Origin: Lucinisca nassula
Taxonomy: Eukaryota; Mollusca; Bivalvia; Lucinida; Lucinidae
Assembly: GCA_963580285.1 (NCBI GenBank)
Contig: OY757021.1
Location: forward strand, 96,772,149 to 96,836,148
Reading direction: 5' to 3'
Length of the DNA: 64,000 nucleotides
This document shows positions 29,738 to 40,642 of this stretch, one piece after another. Each line of letters opens with the position of its first letter. The first letter of the stretch is position 1. Position numbers and translations under genes: made by a program. Under the pieces are notes generated by a model. It searched no databases. It saw only the letters and a program-made list of their open reading frames with translations, and was not told the DNA's origin.

Positions 29738-31780
29738 GTCCAAGTGGGCCAGAATCGCTCACCTGGATGAGGCTGATCATATATTACATTGTGCCTTAGT
29801 GGCAATTTTGTCTATCAGATCACATTGCCTTTAGCAATTCTGAATCTGAATGTTATCTTGATGCTTCTGACAAAGTTTCTGAACAGCTTTCGCATTTAGG
29901 ATTCACTGATACAGAATGGAAGCGTACGGTTAAGCAGGACGGAGCTATCGTTTGCACCTGCCTTTGGCTTAATCTGTTATCACAAAAAAGTAAACCAAGT
30001 CAGCCAGTCATGAGAATACAACTGCAACACAAACAAAGCTATGGCCGCTTGCAAAAAACAACAACAAACAAAAAAAAAAAAAAAACACACACACACACAC
30101 ACACATACACACAAAACCGATTCTTCTTGTGGACTCAGGAAGTCTTACATATACTGACAACACCTGAGCTGCCCCTCCCCGCCCCTCCCTTATCTTATAT
30201 GCAATTACTATAAAGGTGTTTTGAAGAATGTCAAGATGGCCACCATCTGGGATATCAGAATGCAACAATTTTAGCAATTCTGAATCTCCATGTCACCCAG
30301 ATGCCTCCCACCAATTTCAAATCAATGCAACAAACCATTCGGTAGCAGATGTGGTTTGTAGATTTTCAAGATGGTCAACGTGGCAGCCATTTTGGATATC
30401 AGAACAGAATAGTAATAAGACGTCTGAATCTCCATGTCCCCCCCCCCCAAATGCCTCCAATCATGTTTCAGCTCAATTAAACTTGATGTGGTTTGAAGAT
30501 TTTCAAGAAGGCCAACATGGAACCCATCTCAGATAACAGAACAGATTCTGAATCTCCAGGTTGCTCCACCCGACCTTTGGTTCAGGAGGAGATGTAGTTT
30601 GAAGAATTTCAAGGTGGACACCATCGTGACCATCTTGTTCATCGGAATGGAAGGATTTTAGCAAATCAGAATTTCCATGCCGCCCATCAAGTTTCAGCTT
30701 GATCCGATCTCTGAACCGGGAGATGTCTTTTGAAGAATTTCAAGATGGCCTCCGTGCGCAGCCATCTTGAATATAGGAACAGAACAATTTTAGCAAGTCT
30801 GAATCTCCATGTCGCCAAGATGCCTCCCATCAAGTTTCAGCTTGAGATGTCGTTTGAGGAATTTCAAGATAGCAGCCATGGAGGCCATCTTGGATATCGG
30901 AATGGAACAATTCTAACAAATTTAAATATCCATGACACTCTGATGCCTCCCATCATGTTTCAACTTAATTTGACCTTTGATTCGGGACGAGATGTCGTTT
31001 GAAGAATAGCAACATGGCCGCCACGGTGGCCATGTTGAAAATTGGAACGGACTGATTTTGGCAAATCTGAATCTCCATGTCACCCAGATGCATCCAATCA
31101 AGTTTCAGCCCAATTCGACCTTCTGTTCCGGAGGAGATGTCGTTTGAAGAATTTCAAGATGGCAACCGTGGCAGCCATCTTGGGTTTGAGCAAATCTGAA
31201 TCTCCATGTTACCCCGATGCCTCCCATCAAGTTTCAGCTCAATTCAACTTTTAGTTTGGGAGGAGAGGTCGTTTGAAGAATTCCAAGATTGGATAGCTAA
31301 ACGAACGATTTTAGCAAATATGAACCTCCATGTCGCCCGAATGCCTCCCATCAAGATTCGGCTCAATTCGATCTTCGGTTCGGGAGGAGATATCGTTTGG
31401 CCATGGCGGCCATCTTGGATATAGGAACGGAACGATTTAAGTAAATCTGAACCTCCATGTCGCCCCAATGCCGCCTATCAACTTTCACCTCATTTTGGAG
31501 GAGATTTCGTTTGAAGAATATCAAGATGGCCGCGATTGTGACCATCTTTAAAATCCGAACGAAATCATTTTATCTGAATCTGCATGTCACCAGGATGCCA
31601 CCCACCAGGTATTAGCCGTTAATCTGACCTCCGGTTCGGGAGGAGATGTCGGAAATGTGAAAAAGTTAACAACGGACTGGCGGACGCGCGACGGAAGGGC
31701 GGACGGACGACAGACGACGGACAACAGTCCACGGCATAAGCGGTGGACTTATAAAACTTCACTTCGCCAGAACATGAGAG
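29738..31780. mobile_element. 2-kb tandem-repeat element, no coding capacity
   Basis: Starts TAACTAGAGGTCCAAGTGGG and ends with a GACGACAGACGACGGACAAC-type run, then AAAACTTCACTTCGCCAGAAC. The interior (about 30215-31650) is ten or so copies of a unit of 110-150 bp holding AATTTCAAGATGGC, CTGAATCTCCATGTC and CCCATCAAGTTTCAGC. The same end style occurs in the 46552-49005 element. A (CA)n/poly-A tract is at about 30068-30110. Open frames inside are repeat by-products. Confidence 0.75.
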
Positions 31781-31887
31781 CTTAAGGGGGATGGGAACAC
31801 CTGGCTGATTTTTCCGCCATTTTTCAAAGGGAGACAACTTTCTGAACTTCCTGTTCACTTTTCTATAAGCCCTGTCGCACGGAAAAA

Positions 31888-31954
31888 GGGGTCTACTCTT
31901 AAAGGAAAGAATTTGCTCCTTAGGAGCAAATTCTTTCCTTTAAGAGTTGACCCC
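31888..31954. repeat. Near-perfect hairpin, 33-bp arms
   Basis: GGGGTCTACTCTTAAAGGAA...TTTGCTCC meets its complement GGAGCAAA...CCTTTAAGAGTTGACCCC with essentially no loop. Probably a tiny palindromic element. Confidence 0.85.
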
Positions 31955-32158
31955 TATTGACATGGGAGACAAAAATACTTTTGCAGGAGTTGCCTCCCCT
32001 GAAGGTGTACCCATTCCCCTTAAAAGGTCTTGTCCTGCTGAACCAGGGTATGCTCTACCGTAGCAAATAGTGACGCTCCAGATCAGATGGCAGACGCCAT
32101 GTTTTCTTGATCTGCTCCGTTTGTCATTCAGGTGATGAATTTATAGTAATAAAGTAAT

Positions 32159-32341
32159 TTAACCCTTTTTGTACCAAATGGAATCTTCCTCCTTATATAT
32201 AGCATGAGTTCATTTAAAAATTTAGAGTTTTTTGCAAACAGTGTAGGCCCTGATCAGACGCCGTGTTCTGTAGCGTCTGATCTGGGCCTGCACTGTTTGC
32301 CAGGGTACCCGTTTTGGGGTTTCTGGTACCAAATAGGTTAA
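32159..32341. mobile_element. MITE family B, short
   Basis: TTAACCCTTTTTGTACCAAA / TTTCTGGTACCAAATAGGTT ends and hairpin CAGACGCCGTG/TAGCGTCTG. An internal deletion in the left half. Confidence 0.8.
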
Positions 32342-32682
32342 GTGGCTGTTAGTTCAAAAATGAGGTTTCATATGGGAAATTATTTCATACAATGACTCAA
32401 TTTTCAATTCCACCATGGCATTAACCTTCCCTTTAAGAACCCATGCCGTATGAAAACTTCCAACGAAGAGCTTTCTTTCTTTTGTCTTAACCCTCAAGGA
32501 GGACAACAGACGGAAAAATGCGTGAACAAGCAAGCGTTGATAGACTTGACTCCGCGACAGAAAAGTGCTTCTGTAAACTTTGCTACAGTAATCCATTTCT
32601 TTGAATCGAATTAAATTCCCTTGTCGTATTTAATCGTGATTAACTCCAAATAGAAGGGAAGGATCAATTCAGTTACATCACG
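32342..32682. other. No gene recognised
   Basis: A minus-strand open frame of 80 residues (32354-32596) has no domain and no splice context. Not supported as a gene. Confidence 0.4.
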
Positions 32683-32729
32683 AAAACACTCTATATAATA
32701 TTGACCCCCTTTAACCCCTTGTTAGTCTG

Positions 32730-33058
32730 GCCAAGAAAACATGCACACTTCATATTTTACAGTTCTGTGGTATATTCCTTGCTTCCAAAGGATAACCCTT
32801 TTATAGAACATATTTGACGTTACTACAGCTGGTGTCTTGGAATGTGAGTCTCCCTGCTCTACAACATACTGTAGTTTATATTTTCTTGTCCTTTGGGATC
32901 ATTGATTCCATTGTGGAATTTTGAAAATACTTGAGGGTCACTGATGAGGCCTAATTGGCCGAAACTAGCTAGTCTGGCCCAGAAAACATGCACACTTCAT
33001 ATTTGCCAGTTCTGTGGTGTATTCCTTGCTTCCAAAGGATAACCCTTTTATAGAACAT
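32730..33058 (+). mobile_element. Retrozyme-like element, 1.3 tandem units of 240 bp
   Basis: Segment 32735-32815 (TGGCCAAGAAAACATGCACA ... AACCCTTTTATAGAACAT) recurs at 32975-33058, so the period is 240 bp. A hammerhead ribozyme spans the junction between unit 1 and the partial unit 2, and its predicted cleavage site falls exactly at the unit boundary. This is the layout of animal retrozymes, small non-autonomous elements that spread through self-cleaved circular RNA and borrowed RT. No ORF. Host RT is unknown; the Penelope-like elements in this window are a possible source. Confidence 0.7.
32935..32980 (+). ncRNA. Hammerhead ribozyme (type I, short stem III)
   Basis: Self-cleaving RNA. Stem I GGGTCA/TGGCCC (6 bp, one G-U), core CTGATGA, stem II GGCC-TAATT-GGCC, then GAAA, stem III ACT-AGCT-AGT (3 bp, tetraloop), C17, with cleavage predicted between 32974 and 32975. 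All core positions are present. A short stem III is typical of metazoan retroelement hammerheads, which usually work better as dimers. A second copy on the minus strand at 58951-58996 keeps every stem. Confidence 0.85.
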
Positions 33059-33447
33059 ATTATATAGTAAAACTGGGGTTTATTGGCTATACATTATTTT
33101 TCTTATTTCTGTCCAAAAACAGAGATTGTCGGTACTCATAAGAACCGCCTCTATGTTCTGGGCAGAAATATGAAAAATATAAGATGTTTTTTTTTTCTGA
33201 AAGTTTTCCATTCTTTTGTTGTTAAAATTTTCAATATATTTGAATAAGCGTGTTTTCGTAATGAAAAGACGATAAGGACGCTTATAAGGCAACGGCATTA
33301 TAAATAAAACATATCAAGTATGGAGCCAAAAGGGCAGTTTAAAATGACCAAACAGCTATCCAAAGTAAAAGAAATGTTAGCAGAACATACATGATAAGAC
33401 ATACAGGACAGTCAGTCCAACAAATTTGGTTGGTGGCTTTGAGTGAT

Positions 33448-33688
33448 TTGAGCCAGCGCATGACAAAACCTACAATAAGGCATGTGCGCCCAACGAAGAC
33501 TCACATCAGCCTGCGCAACCCCGCAGTCTGATCAGAGTCTTCGTTGTGCGCTCTAAGGATAGTTTAGGGCCCAATGGTCTTTCATGCAGCAAGAGAAGTA
33601 TCTGGTAAGACTATATGGATGCACAGGCTGAAATGATTCTTCACTGGGTGCACATGTAATATGTAGAAAATGCTGTGCCCCGGCTCAT
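33448..33688. mobile_element. MITE family C, copy 2
   Basis: TTGAGCCAGCGCATGACAAA at left, TGCCCCGGCTCAT at right. The right terminal repeat is degraded. Interior hairpin AACGAAGACTC/GAGTCTTCGTTG. Confidence 0.75.
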
Positions 33689-33777
33689 TTTATAAGGCCA
33701 CACCCCCTCGCCCTTAGTTCTGCCGTGGTTTTAGGTCAGATGTGAATATACTAGCCATTTGTTTCAGCTGCAACATT

Positions 33778-34057
33778 CATAACGATAACACGCCTATACA
33801 AATACATTGTAAGTTTTACTGCTGAAAATACGAAGTTGTAAGAAGAAAAATTGATATATTTTTCTTGTTTCTGCTCAAAATATAGGTTGTGGGTATACGT
33901 TAGAACCGCCTAATCGAGGCGGTTCTAAAGAGTACCCACAATCTATATTTTCCAGCAGAAATAAGGAAAATAAGTTATACCCCTGTAAACCCCCACTTTT
34001 ACTGTATAAAAGTGGGGTTCTAGGGGGTCGGAGTTATATAGGCGTGTTTTCGTGATG
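33778..34057. mobile_element. MITE family A, left member of inverted pair
   Basis: CATAACGATAACACGCCTAT at left, core GAACCGCCTAATCGAGGCGG, right end ATAGGCGTGTTTTCGTGATG. Opposite in orientation to 35079-35356, and the two share flanking sequence (TTTCAGCTGCAACA). Confidence 0.85.
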
Positions 34058-34065
34058 TAAAAATA

Positions 34066-34120
34066 GAGATATTTCAAAATTGTAAGATCGAAAGGTTTTG
34101 ATTTACTCCATTTGACGCAA
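34066..34120 (+). repeat. Inner inverted repeat, left arm
   Basis: TTTCAAAATTGTAAGATC and AGGTTTTGATTTACTCCATT are matched in reverse complement at 34621-34684 over about 60 bp. Confidence 0.8.
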
Positions 34121-34229
34121 AGCACTGTGAAGACAAGTCAGTCATGTTTTACACAGTCAAAGTGTGCCAACTTTGCAACGGTGGCCTCAAATGATGTAAA
34201 CTTCAACATGGCACACATAGTTTCGGTGC

Positions 34230-34620
34230 TGTTGGTAATACATTGACCTGACGCGCCCAGAAAAAAAATTCAAAAGAAATTTGATCTGGTTGGTAATACA
34301 TTGATTGACCTGACGCGCCTAAAGAAAAAATTCAAAAGAAATTTGATCTGGTTGGTAATACATTGATTGACCTGACGCGCCTAAAGAAAAATTCAAAAGA
34401 AATTTGATCTGGTTGGAAATACATTGATTGACCTGACGCGCCTAAAGAAAAAATTCAAAAGAAATTTGATCTGGTTGGTAATACATTGATTGACCTGACG
34501 CGCCTAAAGAAAAAATTCAAAAGAGATTTGATCTGGTCGGTAATACATTGACCTGACGCGCCTAAAGAAAAAATTCAAAAGAAATTTGATCTGGTCGGTA
34601 ATACATTGACCTGACGCGCC
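34230..34620. repeat. 62-bp minisatellite, about 6 copies
   Basis: Unit CCTGACGCGCCTAAAGAAAA...GAAATTTGATCTGGTTGG. Enclosed by the 34066/34621 inverted repeat. Confidence 0.9.
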
Positions 34621-34684
34621 CAAATGGAGTAAATCAAAACCTTTTGATCTTACAATTTTGAAATCTCTCTATTTTTACATCGCG
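34621..34684 (-). repeat. Inner inverted repeat, right arm
   Basis: AATGGAGTAAATCAAAACCT and ACAATTTTGAAATCTC, complement of the left arm. Confidence 0.8.
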
Positions 34685-34687
34685 TAG

Positions 34688-34945
34688 TCAGCCTTGATAG
34701 TGCAGTGATTAGCGCGTTCGACTCATGATCGAGAGGTTGTGCGTTCGAATCCGGCCACCGGTATCGAGGTGTGTCCCTGGGCAAGACACGTAATGACAAT
34801 GCCCCACTCCACCCAGGTGTAAATGGGTAGCAGTGTTGTAAAAGCCACTGCCTCTCTCTCTCTCGCGCGCGCGTGAAAACACCCGGAATGAGTGTTCGAG
34901 AGCGATTCAATAAGCTTGAAGCTTTCATCGCAATCGAACTAAAAT
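34688..34945 (+). mobile_element. tRNA-derived SINE of a second family
   Basis: tRNA-like head CCTTGATAGTGCAGTGATTA with a CTCATGATC anticodon region and GCGTTCGAATCCGG B box, then the conserved SINE core motif CCACTCCACCCAGGTGTAAA seen in several invertebrate SINE superfamilies, and a (CT)n/(CG)n tract at about 34853-34874. Confidence 0.75.
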
Positions 34946-35078
34946 AAATTAGTATAGACTAATACATTGACCAATCAGTAGTCCTCATTAACAAGTGAGT
35001 GCGCTTATATGATCTAGTATAGCGAACCCTTAGGTTGTCAAAAGAAATTTGATCTTTGATCTTCTATAGAAAAGAAAC

Positions 35079-35356
35079 CATCACGAAAACACGCCTATAT
35101 AATTTGGACCTCCTGTGACCCCACTTTTATATAGTAAAACTGGGGTTTCCGGGGTGTACCTTATTTTTCTTATTTCTGCTCTAAAATATAGATTGTGGGT
35201 ACTCGTTAGAACCCCTCGATGAGGCGGTTCTAACGAGTGCCCACAATCTATATTTTGAGCAGAAATAAGAAAAATATCACAATTTTTCATCATAAAGTTT
35301 TCAGTTTTTCGGCGATAAAGGTGGCAATGTATTTATATAGGCATGTTTTCGTAATG
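35079..35356. mobile_element. MITE family A, right member of inverted pair
   Basis: CATCACGAAAACACGCCTAT at left, core GAACCCCTCGATGAGGCGGT, right end ATAGGCATGTTTTCGTAATG. Complete, 278 bp. Confidence 0.85.
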
Positions 35357-35408
35357 ATTTGACAGCAATGCCAGGAATAGAGTGTTGCAGCTGAAACGAA
35401 ATGGTTAG

Positions 35409-36440
35409 TAAATCCCCTATCCCTCCAAATGTTTTAGTGAATTAATATTTCGCAATCTGCCGTTGATCACGTTAAATCACGAGAAAAAATATCACCGATG
35501 AAAAAATAAATAAATAAATAAAAAATAAAATGAACATGCACCGAAAACACTTGCGAAAACTGATGTATTTTGCTGCTGCAAACGCCGGAATGCACCATAA
35601 TGAATTTGCTGGAGAGAATTAAAGCAAAGTTCCTTTACGTTGTATATGGGTTTTAGGAGGAACGAACTCCCATTTTGCAAATTTCCACAGATAATGAAAT
35701 TTCGAAGGAAAGTTTTGTTACTTATTTAGACCAGGATATAAATTAGTTCGGAAGTCAACAAATGTCTCCTACGCAATTCTCCGACTATGCGGCGTTGGCA
35801 AGCCAATTACGGTAAACAATTGAGCCGTGATGTGTAAAAGTGTACCCTACAGAATGTGCACTAAGCGGAGGCTCCTATAAGCTGATCAGAGTCTTTGCTC
35901 GGCGCTGTATGCAAAGTTTCTTCATGCGATGGGGGAAAGTCCTGTTTTGTCTGAATAGAGTTGCAGGCATACTTATGTTTTTGTTCTGCGCACGTGTCAA
36001 AAGACACAGTGTTAGAGTAAAGTGACTCATTTTCCTTCTTATTTTCATTTTCGAGATATCCAAGATCAACTGAATTAGAATATTGAATCGGAGAAAGGAA
36101 ACAAAGGCGGTACTACAAGCTAATTACACTAATGTTTCGAACATCTGATTAAAGATTGCAGTAGATTTTATATCTGAATACGCGTGTGTCAAGAGACACT
36201 TATTTTTTACAACAGCGAGAATGATTTGATTCGCTTTCAGATACTCAATGTCAGACTCGAGCACTAAGCATGAAATAAATCTAGAAAATTAAATTCCAGA
36301 CAGCGTAGTAAATTAAAGCTAAATCGGTGGAATTAGAGAGACAGATATATAGGTTTTGGAAACATAGCCGTGAAATATTGACCATTAATTCAGGACAATG
36401 CTCTTTCGTTCTCCTTGTGGTACACTTAGTCAGGATCTAG
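35409..36440. other. No gene recognised
   Basis: AT-rich. Short frames at 35840-36069 on both strands overlap and lack domains. Confidence 0.4.
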
Positions 36441-36679
36441 CACCCGTACCATCACGGTAACACCTGCCCATTACATTAAGGGGTCCAAGCAACAAAAAGG
36501 CCTTAACGTTAAGGTATCCCAGCAACAAACAGGCTAGCAACACCTGTGCATTACGTTAATGGGTTTAAGCAACAAACAAGCTGGCAAAACCTGTTCTTTT
36601 CGATAATGGGTTCAAGCAAAAAACAGACTGAAAACAACAATGCATTACGTTAAGGGGTCCAAGCAACAAACACACTAGC
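36441..36679. repeat. 47-bp minisatellite, left block
   Basis: Degenerate copies of CACCTG...CATTACGTTAAGGGGTCCAA and GCAACAAACAG. Continues after the insertion at 37604. Confidence 0.8.
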
Positions 36680-37603
36680 AAAATAGAAGTGAAGGCAATG
36701 ATCAAGAATCGATATAGTTAACCCACAGCTTCAATCAGAGACACCAAAGAGAAAGAAACACAAACATGAAATAACTAGACCCTAATGGAAACATCAACAG
36801 CGGAAAGCCAGAAGGACAGTTACTTTCCCATAAATTGGCCAACTGACTGTCCAAAAGCGATACACACTCAAAGACAAACCATAACAAATATGGACCGCGA
36901 CAGAACCGCCTTGGAACGGTCAGTGAAAAGATTTTCACTGGGATTTTAAATCGATTTTACGCGGCCGCCACTCTCGCCCTTACTTTGTCGCGATTTAGAC
37001 AAATAATTGGTTCAGTCCGCATGAAGGTCTCCTTACTCATTAGTGCAACATCTACGAGAACACAAAAATCAAACAACCACAGAAATGAAACAACGGTGAC
37101 GACTCGACAACAAGAAACCAATGAAATGCTGGAGCAAAAGAAAACCAACAATTACTCCGATGGGCCCGACAAGAGGCAGAGCATCAGGCACCAACCAATA
37201 CGAGCGTATTACATAAAATTAAATTCTATTTCTTAGTAAGCCTTTGCACTGGAACCGTCATAGAATCAGAGGCCTGACCCACCGGCGTGCAATTAAAGAG
37301 GGAAGCAAAGTTGTCAACCGTGATTGGGTTAACTCTATCGTATAACATTTATGTTGTACCCAATCTTTTGATATCGAAGAATGATTTCACGAAATTGGTT
37401 GCTGAAGTAATTGCAAGTATATTATTTTTTTCTGAATTTATATATTAAGTCACCTCACCATAAAATTCGGGTTCCGATAGACCTTGTTGCAGAAGAGATT
37501 TAAATCCAACATTGAATTTTGAAATTAAATCGGAATGACGTCCATAAAATTTAGAAAATGCATTGCGAGGTTTATGATATAATACGTTTAGCAGTTAACA
37601 ATT
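36680..37603 (-). mobile_element. Penelope-like element copy inserted in minisatellite
   Basis: Same tail as 9019-10690 in the same orientation: AGACACCAAAGAGAAAGAAA, ACCGCCTTGGAACGGTCAGT, GCCTGACCCACCGGCGTGCA, and the end of the RT-like frame (complement of AAATTCGGGTTCCGATAGAC). Only the last 60 or so codons of the ORF remain and they contain indels. Confidence 0.75.
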
Positions 37604-38958
37604 TATTAACACAACACTTTTCCATTCCGATAAGGGGTCCAAGCAACTAACAGGTCATTGCGATAAGGAATCCAAGCAATAAATCCACCGGCAACACCTG
37701 TCCGTTACGATAATATTTCCAAGCAACAAACAGGCTGGCAACTCCTGTCCATTACATTAAGAGGTACAAGCAACAAGAGGGCTTGCAACACCTGGCCATT
37801 ACTAATTAGGATCCAAGCAACAAATAGACTGGCAACACCTTAACATTACGTTAGGGGGTCCAAGCATCAAACACACTTGCAATACCTGTCCATTCCATTA
37901 ATAGGTCCTATCAGCAACAGATTGGCAACGCCTGATAACTACATTACGGGGTCCAAGCAAAAACACATAAAAAACCTGTCCATTACGTTAAGGGGTCCAA
38001 GCAACAAAAACTTTGGCGACACCTGTCCATGCCGTCAAGGGTTCCAAGCAACAAACAGGCTGGCAACACCTGTCTATTACGTTAAGGGGTCCAAGCAATA
38101 ACCACACTGATAACATCTGTCAGCTACGTTAAGGCGTCGAAACAACAAACAAACTAGCAACACATGTCCATTACGTTAAGGTATACAAGCACCAAGCCGG
38201 CTGGCAACACCTTGCCATTGCATATTCGGGGTCCAAGCAATAAACAGACTGGCGATATCGGTGCGTTACATTAAGGGCGCTATCGCAACACCTAACCATT
38301 ACGTTAAGCAGTCCAAGCAACAAGCAGGCTGGCAACACCTGTCAATTACGTTACGGGATCCAAGCCACAAACCGACTGACAACACCTGTCCATTACGTTA
38401 CGGGATCCAAGCCACAAACAGACTGACAACGCCTGTCAATAACGTTACGGGATCCAAGCCACAAACAAACTGACAACACCTGTCAATAACGTTACGGGAT
38501 CCAAGCCACAAACAGTCCAAGCAACAAACAGACTGGCAACACCTGTCAATTACGTTAAGCAGTCCAAGCAACAAACAGACTGACAACACCTGTCAATAAC
38601 GTTACGGGATCCAAGCCACAAGCAGACTGTTAACTCCTGTCAATAACGTTACGGGATCCAAGCCACAAACAGACTGACAACACTTGTCAATAACGTTACG
38701 GGGTCCAAGCCACAAACAGACTGACAACACCTGTCAATTACGTTACGGGATCCAAGCCACAAACAGACTGGCAACACCTGTCAATAACGTTTAGGGGATC
38801 AAAGCAACACACACACTGGCAACTCATGTTAATTCCGTTTAGGGACCCAAGCAACAAACAGACTGGCAACATTTGTCAGTTACGTGAAGGGTACAAGCAA
38901 TAGAAACAGGTGCAACACCTGTCCATTCCGTTAAGAGTTAAAAACAACAAACAGACTT
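37604..38958. repeat. 47-bp minisatellite, main block
   Basis: About 29 copies; the best conserved run (38330-38790) repeats CTGACAACACCTGTCAATAA then CGTTACGGGATCCAAGCC at exactly 47-bp spacing. Older copies flank a younger homogeneous centre. Open frames in it are repeat artefacts. Confidence 0.9.
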
Positions 38959-40124
38959 ATCAAGATTGGTAGTTTCGTTTATATGTGAAATTTGAGTGAA
39001 CATATTCTTAATTAAAATCTGTGGTAGTTGCTTCCACTTATAGAACTTACTAAGGCATCACCAACAGAGCTGTCTTCCTCTAGCCTCTGTTGCTCAATCT
39101 GAAATAGACAGTTCAGAGCTAGAATCGGTCTCATCAGCCATCTTCGAACACACAAACAGTAACATTTCTCAAATATGATTTAGACTGCATGGTCATTGTC
39201 AGAAATGACAGACGAACTTTTATTATTTACTCGCACACTTATAGAACTTACTAACGCGGCGTCTGATTTGGGCATGCATAGATTGCCAATGTCTCCAACA
39301 TGGGACTTTAGGCATATATTGATTGAGACAATATTTTACATCATTTAAAATAATGTAACAGTTGTTATCATCGCGTCCGAGAATGTAACAACGCCTTGTA
39401 ATAAATTCGATAATCCACTAGTGGATTAAATATGCGAATTAGTTAGATACGCACCGTAACGTTACAAACGACGTCGCGTTTCCTAATGGAGGACTGTTGA
39501 CATTTTTGTAAAACGATCGCGAATAAAATGCATTTCAAAGCCTCGCATTTTATCCCTTTTCCTCAACGCGTTTAATAAATTCATTAATACATGAACACTC
39601 ATGTAAGATCCTCTATAGAATTTGCCATACATACATTTATGAATAAAACAATATGTTGTCACGCACCACATTTCGGACAATATAACTGAAGTCGATAAAC
39701 ATTTACTAAAATCTAGAATAAACAGATTCTATTTCCTGTCGTATCATTCGTGATTTGCTCGCCGCATGATCAATTAGACATATTTGCAGTCAACAAAGTT
39801 TTTTTCCTGATTGTAACTTCAGACAATATATCAGAAAATCGGATGTCTGTTACTAAATCTTGCTAAGGCGGCGCAGTCGGTACCGAAGAGTCAATAACAA
39901 AAGAAAGTCACCAAGTTAACACATCTTTGTAATTTAGAGCCCTAAAAACCATCAAAGACCATAATATTCCTAATTCACTTGATGGACTATTCAAGAATAC
40001 TAAGTCGAGAGAATGCCACGCGTAGGGCAACAAAACACCATGCCCCCACCCCGTGCAATATTCCCGCTCAAAAGTACAAGTGCACTGGGAGTCCATGCAC
40101 TGGTAGAATTCGGTAGAATAAAAC
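38959..40124. other. No established gene; one exon-like segment
   Basis: AT-rich. Contains a possible 48-bp minus-strand exon at 39051-39098 and a family B2-like remnant near 39248-39320 (GGCGTCTGATTTGGGC). No other structure recognised. Confidence 0.4.
39051..39098 (-). CDS. Possible micro-exon
   Basis: Minus strand: CTGTCTATTTCAG| acceptor, 16 codons IEQQRLEEDSSVGDAL, |GTAAGTTC donor. Both signals are strong and the length is a multiple of three, but no neighbouring exon of the same gene is visible. Confidence 0.2.
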
Positions 40125-40369
40125 ATTTGGGCCCCGTCAAACGATTTTGGTACTTATCGCCTATGCGAGCTGCGAAGGATCCGGCGAGCCTGCGCATCCG
40201 CGCAGTCTCGCCAGAACCTTCGCTGCCCGCTCATACAAGCAGTGAATCAAGAGGAACCTTCAGACAGAAAGCCATTTCCCTGGTCCCTCTGAATTGCTGG
40301 GCATGCGCAGTTAAAATTTGTCATGACGGAATGCTCGAAGACACAAATTCGCTTGGCGGGGCTCATTTG
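40125..40369. mobile_element. MITE family D, copy 2
   Basis: ATTTGGGCCCCGTCAAACGA / CGCTTGGCGGGGCTCATTTG ends. More than 95% alike to 29067-29310 by eye. Confidence 0.85.
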
Positions 40370-40642
40370 TTCTTGCATAAAAGCATATGAACATAGCTGT
40401 TTGAAGCTATACTTGAATGTTCCAGAGACCGACTTCAAACAACAAAATCCATGTCCAAATCATGAAATTCGCGTGCTGTTTGAGCATCGGTTTTGGACTT
40501 TTGATAGTGCCAGACAGGTCTTGGCTTGTTTACGTTACGTTGAAATGCGCAACGTTATCGCCCTGAACGTAGCATTTTGATAATTATGATGATGTAAGAA
40601 CGTTATTGCGGAGCTGACGTCATTGAAAGCAACGATATAAAC

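Larger units (their letters stand above)
32683..33263. mobile_element. MITE family A split by hammerhead-bearing insert
   Basis: Left part CATCACGAAAACACTCTATA...TTTAACCCC (to about 32722) and right part TATATAGTAAAACTGGGGTT...GCGTGTTTTCGTAATG (from about 33059) make one family A copy. The 336-bp insert between them is the retrozyme-like repeat. Confidence 0.75.

Noticed and set aside
30228..31468. Several 70-100 residue open frames
   Set aside because: All are within the tandem-repeat element and share repeated segments in different frames.
32354..32596. 80-residue minus-strand ORF
   Set aside because: No domain, splice or repeat support.
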